A stretch of 64,000 nt of DNA from Postechiella sp039985655 (GTDB lineage Bacteria; Bacteroidota; Bacteroidia; Flavobacteriales; Flavobacteriaceae): positions 139,241 to 203,240 of the forward strand of contig JBDWSF010000037.1 of NCBI GenBank assembly GCA_039985655.1. The letters are read 5' to 3'. Under the pieces are notes generated by a model. It had not been told where the DNA came from. It searched no databases and saw only the letters and a program-made list of their open reading frames with translations. Positions 53,149-61,620 of the stretch are shown here, in pieces; position 1 is the first letter of the stretch, and the number at the start of each line of letters is the position of its first letter. Position numbers and translations under genes: made by a program.

Positions 53149-56100
53149 TTATTTAACCAAAAACTTAAAATGTAACCTTTCTTCATTATTTTGAAGAATC
53201 AAGAAATATGTACCTGAATTCAAACTAACATCTATATCTTTTACCTTTCTTGATAGATTAACTCTCTTTTCTTCATGGATTAGTTTTCCTGTAACGTCAA
53301 AAATAGATAATGTACAATCATTTAATATTACATTTGTGTGAATTGTAAATTGACCATTATTAGGAACAGGACTAATAAAATTCTTTTCAATGTCAATTTG
53401 GCCATCTATACTTAATGCCCCTTCATTTACTATTACTTCTACTGTTTCAGTCAATGTACAATTTAAAGGAGTTTGGTATCTAAGTATTAATGATTGTGAA
53501 TCGGATTTATTCCACTTTACAGTAACCTTATTCGACTCAGATGATAAAATTTCTCCATTAATAATAATCCAATCATACTTATTCATATCATCGTCTACTG
53601 AATATTCATAAGCAACACCAATTTCTGGCTCTTCTTCTCCTGTAATAGTCACAGGATAATTGTTAGGGCTTCCTATATCTAAACTTTTTATTGAAAAACC
53701 ATTTAACCCACTTATTTTTTTGGAAATCTTTGTTTTGTCAACTTCCATAATTATTGAACCATTATTCGGGTTCTGAATATTTTCTACAATATACTTTCTA
53801 TCACTTTCCTTTCTTACTGTAATATCATTTTTTGGAATCACAACACCTTTAGATTTTAATGTGATTGCATCGTTAGAAAAAGAATTATCGGTTATCTCCT
53901 CAGAAAAATCCACTTCAATAAAATCAAAATCTGTACAGTCATTACTTACCTGATTTATAGGTTTGATTTCTACTACTATATCAGTAAAATCAATATAGCC
54001 TGATAAAGTTTCTGCATTACTATTATTACCATAATCATCATAAGCAATGACTTTATATGTTTTAGTTCCGAATTGATTCTCTAGCGGAATGCTATACTCA
54101 GCTTTTGTAGTTCTAAACTGTTTATCGATTAACACATCTCCTGACTCTAAAACCTCGTATACTTCAACTGTTACATCGTCTAATAAAGTTTGATAAACCA
54201 ATTGAACATCGCTACCTGATGTTATATTATCGGAAGCTGAAACACCTCTATCTGGGGTTAATCTTAGGTTAGAAATAGCTGTTAATACGTCTATATTTAC
54301 AGTCCACGATGTTTCTGCAACCCCTTCACCTAAATTATCATTTTCGTCTCTAAAACCAGATTGATCAATGATAACAGTATATGTTCCATTAATACTGGTA
54401 TAACTTTCCAGCCCTAAAATAGAGTAATGTAGATCGTCTATTTTTTGAATAATTATAGGGATGGATACTTCTTCACCATTTTTAGTAAATGTAAAAGCAG
54501 AAGATTCAAGATTGGAAACTATTACTCTATTTAATTCAACTTCTAAAGCTGTAATAATTTGTCTGTTGTTAGTACCTTGACTTATAGTTTCAATATTATT
54601 AACTTTAGGTAGATTACTATCTACCATCCACTCAAAAGTTTGTACTGTAAGCCCTGAAACTCCATCAACAGCTTTTATTTGTGTTACATCTATAGCAATA
54701 ATATAATCGTCATCATTTTCATTGAGGGTATTGATTCCAGAAATAGTATAAGTTGAATTATCTATTTCTTGAATACTAAGTCCATTTACTGGAGCATCAT
54801 TAATCGTTATTTTATTCGTAGTAAATTCTTCTGAACGTATAGGTTTGTTAAAGATTACAGTAATGCTATTTATAGGGTTCTTCTTTAATTGGTCTGACTC
54901 GAATTGCGTAATACCTAATTCATTATTCAATTGCACCCAATTTATTTTTTTACCATCCTTTCCTTCATTTCCAACTAAATCTTTAATCCCCAATGCCTGT
55001 ACTGTCAATTCATAAAATCCAGATAGATTTGTTAAACTTTGAATATTTATCGAAAAAGTAGTATCGTTTATTTTCCCTATCATAATATCATCACTAGGCA
55101 ATAGAACACCTTGATGTATTAATTCTATATTGGTATTCGTAAACGTATTAAAATCAATTTCTTTATTAAACTGTACGGTAATAAAGTCAACAGATGCTGT
55201 TGTATATTGCTCTGGTGCATCAACAAAACTATCTACTTTTGGTATATCACCATCTATTGGGTTGAAGTACAAAGTATATGTTTCAATTCCAGAAACTTTA
55301 TCTAAAACATGTAATTTACTTTCATACTTTGGGTTTAATCCATCTTTAAGTGTTACTTGAGTCTGCCAAAAGTTACCTAATGGAATTTCAAAATTATCAC
55401 TATCCCTTATCACTTTTGTTAGGTTGTAAAGCTTTCCAGCTGGATCTAAAATATTTCCATAATTCCAACCTGTTGTAATTGGGTTTATTCTAACTTTTGC
55501 AGTTAAACTTTCTGGTGTTACTTCTTCAATAATTTCAACACGTTCTGCTTTTGACACGTCTTCTGAGGTACCATCAGATAAATATATGGCATCTGGTGTG
55601 TCATAAACATCTGCCTTATCGTTCACTAAGAAATCAGCTATATCATCATCATTTGGATTTCCATAAGATGTCACACTTTTTACAAACTCATGTATATATG
55701 CTCCTTTAATGAGGCTTAAATTATCATTACCAAAGTTACTTTTGTGATTTACCTGCACATCGTATGACACAAAATGACCAATAAGGGAACTTGTAAAAAA
55801 CCATTGCCCTATAGCTGTTTGTTTTCCTTCTATATCTCCAAAATCTACATTTAAGAGTCCTAATTGTGTTGGTTCATTATTAAAACTAGAACCTATCATA
55901 TTAAAATCAATCAATAATCCTTTTTCATTTTCAATAATTCTAGGTTGCATGGATTCTACATTCACATTTCTTGCCAACCCAAAACCGTCATTTTTAATCA
56001 TTAATGCTAATTCTGCAGGTATAGAAGGCTCTACAATGTCATCTGTTAGTGAATCATCTCCTAAAATATCGCGTTGCATAAAGTAATGCAGTTCTAAATC

Positions 56101-59100
56101 TGGGCTGGGGTTAACCTCCAAAGTTACAGGGTTAAGCGTTATATTTACAGTTTCTCCAACTTCAGGATCAAAATAAGATAGTATGCCCCCAAATCCATAA
56201 GATGTTGGAACTTCTGGTGCTGCCTCTTTAGTTGGAATAAATAGAGCTATCCCTTGTCCATCAGAATCTGGATTTACTGTGCCTATTCCATCTAAAAACT
56301 CGTCTTTATTAATTTGAAATAAATGGGTTTTATTTTCACCATTTTCATCAGTGACTACCAAATCCAAATCGATTTCAGTAATCGCTTTATTACTGGAATT
56401 ATTAATTTTTAATGCACCTTCAAAGGCTTGTCTGGTCATGGTTAACTGTTGTGGGAATTCAATGCTAACAGTGGCACAAATACTTGAAGTATTTTGGGTT
56501 TTTTCTTCTATAAATGCATTTAGAGCTGTAATATCAGAAATATACATGTCTTCTGGTGATACGAATCCCCTTTGGAACGCATAAGGTTCCAAGCTTATTT
56601 TTATTGTCTTATATTCATCAAGTTTTACTTTATCAACAATATTTGGATATTGGCTATTTGGTGAAAAAATGTTTGATTTCCAAGCTTCTACAGTCATATT
56701 CCACCTTGTTACAAAACTATCAATATACACTTCTGTAATGGTAGTGTTTAACATTTCATTTTTTAAAGCCTCAATCTCTACTGAAGTAAATTTTCTTTGC
56801 GCATCAAGCACGCCCGCAGAAATACTTAAAAAAGGAAGTAAATAGTCTATGTTAGTTTCTAAATCTGGATTTTTAAAATATTCTTCAAGCCAGTTTTCAT
56901 GAGCAACTTCGGCTTCAGCGATTTTCGCAAGATCCTCAAAAATTAAATCAAATATACTTACATTAGTATTAAAATCCGTTTTATTATTTAATACCTTTGC
57001 TATAGTTCCATCATCAATCCCATTATCTGATTCAAAACATTCACTAACAACACCATCTCTAGCTATAAAACATCCTGCAGGGGCCCACTTACACCCTATA
57101 GGTGTCTTTACCAAAGCATCAGTAGCACTCACCGAAGTAATAAAATCGAATCCGCAGGCCAATCTTCCAACACCTACTCCATAAGCTTTAAAATAAGGAT
57201 TAGGAACTGCTTGCGCTGCAGCTGCTATGCAGTTTAAAAGTGAAGATGTAAGAGCTTTTAAACATGGGTCACAAAAATCTGGCAATGGTATTGGGTTACT
57301 CGACTGTGAATCCGGTGTTTGTACTACAGGATCTCCTGATTCCCCAATTCCAGAAGGGCCACTACCACCACCTCCGCTGAAACCCCCACCTCCAGAACCA
57401 CCAAGACCGCCACCTCCATTACCACCCCCACCAAAACCTCCTCCTGTAGGAGAAGCACATTTTACTTTTTTGTATGCAGTAAAAGAAAACATTTCTTTTT
57501 CTCCATCACAAGGATAAGTAGCTCTAAATGTTACAGGTACTGTACAAGTCCCACTACTTGTATTAGTAGTTTTACCAGACTTACCTGCAAGTTTTGAAGA
57601 CTTACCAGAATCATCTTCATTTTTTACTAAAACTGGAACTATAATAGATGATTTTGCATTTAATACGTCAAAAGTAGTAACAAGCGGTTTAATAGAATAC
57701 CCATCTATTTCACCAAAACTAAAACTAACTTTTTCGGCAGTTATTAAACCATGATTAGTCACAGAAACATAAGTCATTCTAGATTCTCCAGGGTTTAAAT
57801 CTAAATCAGGATTATCAATCTCCATAACCACAACTGGTTTTGGGACGTTGGTTTCAAAATCTGTAGTTAAAGAAATTTCATACTCATCAATAACTTCGGT
57901 TTCCTGCACATCCCATGAATAGGTAACTGCTTGGTATGGTAAAAACGCAGTTAATTTTGTTTCTTTACCAGGATCTACCAAAATATTATTTTGATAGGGG
58001 TTATGCTTTTCTGCTGAGATATTAATTTCATACCATCCCTCAATAATATCTGGCACCTCAAACACACCAGATTCGTTTGTAAAACCTTCAGCTACTATAG
58101 CACCTGTATAGGGATGTTTAACAACAACCTTAGCATTTTTTAGCTTTGGTCCACTAGCTGTATTATACGTATATTCATCTGTAGCTTCTACAATGAGTTT
58201 TCCAGTGGATTCTGAAACGGTTTCTATCCTAAAAGGAATAGACAAAGAGACTCCTGCTTTTTGTTTTAAAACGAAATTTCCAGTGATAGGCACATTAACC
58301 TGTTCTTTGTCTGTTGGTTCTAGCTCAATACCTATTTTAACTTCTTCATTAGGTTTAACCTTTTCTATTATTTTTGGTGTGCTCAAACTTAACCAATCCA
58401 ATTCTGGCAATAACAACTCTACATCTTCCGCATCAATAGCTCCTACATTTTTAATGATAAACTCATAAAGTCTTGTTTGCCCTTTTACCATTGTAGTGTT
58501 TATTGAAATTGGGTTTGCTATTAACGAGGCCTCTTGATTTTTACAATAATAGTAAACAATTTCTCCATATTCAGCGCCTTCATTTGACACTATGGTCATA
58601 TCATATTCAGAGTACTTTAATTCTGTGCTAGCCTTAATGGGTACTATTTCATATGGAAAATTAACGGTGGTTCCAGGTTCAATATCTACAGGTGTTTGGT
58701 TGATGACAAATTCATTATTTACAGGCACCTGAATTTTAACACCTGTTAATTTAGTATTAGTCTTATTTTTTAAGATAAACTCTTTATCTAAAGTTTCTCC
58801 AACTACGGTTTCCCATTTTATATACTGCGGCTTGCTTAAAATTTCAAAACCCAATAATTCAAAGCTTTGCTGTGGAGAAATATCTTCCCCAGGAAAAGCA
58901 GCAGTTAATGTATAGGAACCTGTTTCATTTTCTAAGGGTATATATTCAAAAAGAAAGGCGCCGTTAGCATCTGTTTTAATAGTATAATTACGCTCAAAAT
59001 CATTGTTTGCTATATTCAATGCAATATCAGCATCGGGTACTGGATTATCACTTGCTGTTTTTGCGATTCCAGTTACTTCAATAATTTCGTTTGTAGTGTA

Positions 59101-61590
59101 ACTTGTTTTATTTATTGATACATCTATAGTGTAAGATGGTAAAATCTCAATCTGTATTTGTTGTTGGTTATTCTCATAGTCTAGTTCACTTATGGCATAA
59201 TCAGCATTTATTAATGCTGTAAGGAAATAACCTCCAACAGTATTTGGTAATTGTATGTCTTCCTCATATTCGTAAATTTCATCTTGCGCTATGGCTTTAT
59301 TCATTATAGATGACACTATTGGAGTTGAATTACCTATATCTGTAGTTTTGGTAAAATAATAATCAATTTTACTTTTACTAGGAAAATCGGCATTTCCTTG
59401 ATTATTTATATTACTTCGTATTGTTAATTTTGAACCTGCTTCTGCAGTTGTATTAGTGGCTATTTCAGAAATTAGAACATCTGCTTTATTTTGATTGGAA
59501 ATCAGCAACCATGCAAAACCAGAACTGTGGTTAGTAGCTACAGCTTGTATTCTAACATTCTTATCCTCACTTTGATTTGGATCGACTATTGTATTGAAGG
59601 TTATTTCAACTTCATTTTCGTTTGCAGGTATTATAGCTACAGTTGGTAAATCTATAATTTCAGGAGAATCACTAGATAAATTCACGGTGACAGCATTCTG
59701 AAGAATTGCAGGGTTATCCGTATTTCTTGAAATTACAAGTTTATTCCCATTTGCACCCGCCTTTATTGTAGAAGGAGAAGTTTTTAATTCTAAAGCTAAA
59801 CCATCATTATCTAAAATAGTAATATCCTGACTTATGGTGGTATTTGGGTCGCTATTATCAGTGCAAGCACATCCTTCAAATTCAATCTTCACATTTATTG
59901 TAATAGCCTTATCACCATCAACTATATCATTATCTACTGTACTAATATTGAAGGTTTTTTCAGTTTCTCCTTCATCAAAAAAGATTTCTGATGGTATGAT
60001 TACTTTATCAACCTCATTTGCACTAATTAGCAGAGTAGCTTTTTTATCTAATTGATTACTTCTACTAAGTGTTGCATATGTGGCTTTAAAACCGTCGCCT
60101 TCAGAAACCTGATTAGGTGCTATACTTAATGAAAAGTTTGGAATATTAATGGCATCCAGATGAATTGCTTTAACGGCTGTAGTGTACGCTTCGGCTTTTG
60201 CAAAAATATTTGTAACCTCTGATTTCTCAATCTCCTGCGTATCTAATATTGTGCCTTCAAAAATGACCTCTTGAGAGCCACTTACTATCGTTACTTCACT
60301 AGGTAGTTGCAACCGATCTGATCGCTCAGTTGAAAGATTAATAATTCGATCTTCATTTACTGAAAAATTGGCTTTTAAGGTAAATTCTATTGTACTTTCA
60401 ATAGATGAATTGTAATTATCTGGATACTCCAAAGTAAGAATAATATTTTCATCATCGATTAGGCTAACATCTATATTCTCTTCACTGTAGCTATCTCCAT
60501 TTACTTTTAAGGCAACTGATCTATTCCCTTCAAAGGTGATATTATCGGTAGGTTTAATAAAAATAAAATTCGAAGATTCATCTTTATTAATTTGAATAGT
60601 ATTAGGTAAGTCAAATACATTATCTACATCAGAAGAAATTGTGAATACTTCATCGACATCTGTTTCTCCACTTCTAGCAGCGTTAAGTCTCAGTGAATCT
60701 TTTGAGTTTTCAATGATTTCATTTTTATCTACAGTAAAAATTAATCGTTTTAATAAATTCTCAATATCTGAAGAAAGCATAGTATTGTTGGTCTTAGCAG
60801 ATGCAGATTCCCTTAATTCAGAATTTGTAATTATAGCAACTTCTATTTTTACATCCCCATCAAAACCGATAATACTTGGAACAATAACCTCTGTAGTTCT
60901 GGCAACAGAAGCTCCATCTAATAAACTATTGTCATAACTGGTATTTCCAATAATATATTTTCTCCCATTCACTTGAGATACTAATGAAATTTGTTCTCTC
61001 CAACCTCCTATGGCTTCAGATAATCCTATATTTCGAATATTCCAACTTATACTACAAGGACCATTAGGTAAAATATCATCTTGTGCTATTGTTATAGACT
61101 CAACTGTTAAATCCGGAGTTTTTCCTTCTATTATTTCTAGTTCACCATTTATGTGATTGCTACCTATGTCAGTGCCTTCAGACGAACTTACTATGACTTC
61201 TGTAAAGACTAATTCATAAGTTTCGCCAGAAATATAAGATAAAGGAATCTCTATTGGAATCTCTATTAAATCACCCGATTGTCCTGAAAAACTACTATTA
61301 GTTCCCGAAAAACATAAAAACAAATATTCTCCATTCCCCAAAACTCTAGGATAGATAACGTGGTCACTAGCTCTATCAATGAATTGTGATTCTTTTTCCC
61401 TGACTGTAATATTAGAAGGAATCTTTATTTTAAATTGTAACCCTGCAACATTTTCAGTATTGTCAAGTCTGATAATGATGTTAGCATCATCACCTGGGCC
61501 TGCCTCTAAATCATTTATAGTTAGACTATTTTGACCGTATGCTGTGGTAATAAGAGATAATAGTACTAAAGTGATTTTAATAGCTCTCAT
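53149..61590 (-). CDS. Giant T9SS-secreted surface protein with N-terminal cohesin-like domain, CARDB/Calx-beta-like and Ig-like repeats
   Basis: 2813 residues. A signal peptide (LLSLITTAYGQ) precedes a cohesin-like domain at about 20-150 (LTINDLEAGPGDDANIIIRL, NVAGLQFKIKIPSN). Then come a CARDB-like domain (about 155-270), several Calx-beta-like repeats (to about 700), another CARDB (about 705-830), Ig and carboxypeptidase-regulatory-like domains, a Gly-rich linker (about 1383-1420), a Cys-containing central region (FCDPCLKAL, LNCIAAAAQ, GCKWAPAGCFIARDG) and at least four Big_5-like repeats (VDFITVQFNKEIDFNTF and similar) from about 2110. The last 80 residues are a T9SS sorting domain (SPVPNNGQFTIHTN). 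No catalytic domain is recognised. It is 30 bases downstream of the LRR/dockerin gene, so the two form an operon. A scaffold or adhesin role is inferred. Confidence 0.8.
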   Translation of the reverse strand: MRAIKITLVLLSLITTAYGQNSLTINDLEAGPGDDANIIIRLDNTENVAGLQFKIKIPSNITVREKESQFIDRASDHVIYPRVLGNGEYLFLCFSGTNSSFSGQSGDLIEIPIEIPLSYISGETYELVFTEVIVSSSEGTDIGSNHINGELEIIEGKTPDLTVESITIAQDDILPNGPCSISWNIRNIGLSEAIGGWREQISLVSQVNGRKYIIGNTSYDNSLLDGASVARTTEVIVPSIIGFDGDVKIEVAIITNSELRESASAKTNNTMLSSDIENLLKRLIFTVDKNEIIENSKDSLRLNAARSGETDVDEVFTISSDVDNVFDLPNTIQINKDESSNFIFIKPTDNITFEGNRSVALKVNGDSYSEENIDVSLIDDENIILTLEYPDNYNSSIESTIEFTLKANFSVNEDRIINLSTERSDRLQLPSEVTIVSGSQEVIFEGTILDTQEIEKSEVTNIFAKAEAYTTAVKAIHLDAINIPNFSLSIAPNQVSEGDGFKATYATLSRSNQLDKKATLLISANEVDKVIIPSEIFFDEGETEKTFNISTVDNDIVDGDKAITINVKIEFEGCACTDNSDPNTTISQDITILDNDGLALELKTSPSTIKAGANGNKLVISRNTDNPAILQNAVTVNLSSDSPEIIDLPTVAIIPANENEVEITFNTIVDPNQSEDKNVRIQAVATNHSSGFAWLLISNQNKADVLISEIATNTTAEAGSKLTIRSNINNQGNADFPSKSKIDYYFTKTTDIGNSTPIVSSIMNKAIAQDEIYEYEEDIQLPNTVGGYFLTALINADYAISELDYENNQQQIQIEILPSYTIDVSINKTSYTTNEIIEVTGIAKTASDNPVPDADIALNIANNDFERNYTIKTDANGAFLFEYIPLENETGSYTLTAAFPGEDISPQQSFELLGFEILSKPQYIKWETVVGETLDKEFILKNKTNTKLTGVKIQVPVNNEFVINQTPVDIEPGTTVNFPYEIVPIKASTELKYSEYDMTIVSNEGAEYGEIVYYYCKNQEASLIANPISINTTMVKGQTRLYEFIIKNVGAIDAEDVELLLPELDWLSLSTPKIIEKVKPNEEVKIGIELEPTDKEQVNVPITGNFVLKQKAGVSLSIPFRIETVSESTGKLIVEATDEYTYNTASGPKLKNAKVVVKHPYTGAIVAEGFTNESGVFEVPDIIEGWYEINISAEKHNPYQNNILVDPGKETKLTAFLPYQAVTYSWDVQETEVIDEYEISLTTDFETNVPKPVVVMEIDNPDLDLNPGESRMTYVSVTNHGLITAEKVSFSFGEIDGYSIKPLVTTFDVLNAKSSIIVPVLVKNEDDSGKSSKLAGKSGKTTNTSSGTCTVPVTFRATYPCDGEKEMFSFTAYKKVKCASPTGGGFGGGGNGGGGLGGSGGGGFSGGGGSGPSGIGESGDPVVQTPDSQSSNPIPLPDFCDPCLKALTSSLLNCIAAAAQAVPNPYFKAYGVGVGRLACGFDFITSVSATDALVKTPIGCKWAPAGCFIARDGVVSECFESDNGIDDGTIAKVLNNKTDFNTNVSIFDLIFEDLAKIAEAEVAHENWLEEYFKNPDLETNIDYLLPFLSISAGVLDAQRKFTSVEIEALKNEMLNTTITEVYIDSFVTRWNMTVEAWKSNIFSPNSQYPNIVDKVKLDEYKTIKISLEPYAFQRGFVSPEDMYISDITALNAFIEEKTQNTSSICATVSIEFPQQLTMTRQAFEGALKINNSSNKAITEIDLDLVVTDENGENKTHLFQINKDEFLDGIGTVNPDSDGQGIALFIPTKEAAPEVPTSYGFGGILSYFDPEVGETVNITLNPVTLEVNPSPDLELHYFMQRDILGDDSLTDDIVEPSIPAELALMIKNDGFGLARNVNVESMQPRIIENEKGLLIDFNMIGSSFNNEPTQLGLLNVDFGDIEGKQTAIGQWFFTSSLIGHFVSYDVQVNHKSNFGNDNLSLIKGAYIHEFVKSVTSYGNPNDDDIADFLVNDKADVYDTPDAIYLSDGTSEDVSKAERVEIIEEVTPESLTAKVRINPITTGWNYGNILDPAGKLYNLTKVIRDSDNFEIPLGNFWQTQVTLKDGLNPKYESKLHVLDKVSGIETYTLYFNPIDGDIPKVDSFVDAPEQYTTASVDFITVQFNKEIDFNTFTNTNIELIHQGVLLPSDDIMIGKINDTTFSINIQSLTNLSGFYELTVQALGIKDLVGNEGKDGKKINWVQLNNELGITQFESDQLKKNPINSITVIFNKPIRSEEFTTNKITINDAPVNGLSIQEIDNSTYTISGINTLNENDDDYIIAIDVTQIKAVDGVSGLTVQTFEWMVDSNLPKVNNIETISQGTNNRQIITALEVELNRVIVSNLESSAFTFTKNGEEVSIPIIIQKIDDLHYSILGLESYTSINGTYTVIIDQSGFRDENDNLGEGVAETSWTVNIDVLTAISNLRLTPDRGVSASDNITSGSDVQLVYQTLLDDVTVEVYEVLESGDVLIDKQFRTTKAEYSIPLENQFGTKTYKVIAYDDYGNNSNAETLSGYIDFTDIVVEIKPINQVSNDCTDFDFIEVDFSEEITDNSFSNDAITLKSKGVVIPKNDITVRKESDRKYIVENIQNPNNGSIIMEVDKTKISKKISGLNGFSIKSLDIGSPNNYPVTITGEEEPEIGVAYEYSVDDDMNKYDWIIINGEILSSESNKVTVKWNKSDSQSLILRYQTPLNCTLTETVEVIVNEGALSIDGQIDIEKNFISPVPNNGQFTIHTNVILNDCTLSIFDVTGKLIHEEKRVNLSRKVKDIDVSLNSGTYFLILQNNEERLHFKFLVK

Positions 61591-61620
61591 AATTATTTTT
61601 ATTTTTTGGAATCTTTAATT

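Noticed and set aside
57227..57517. Proline-rich 96-residue frame on the plus strand
   Set aside because: It is the antisense of the Gly-rich linker of the giant protein; poly-Gly codons read as Pro on the other strand.
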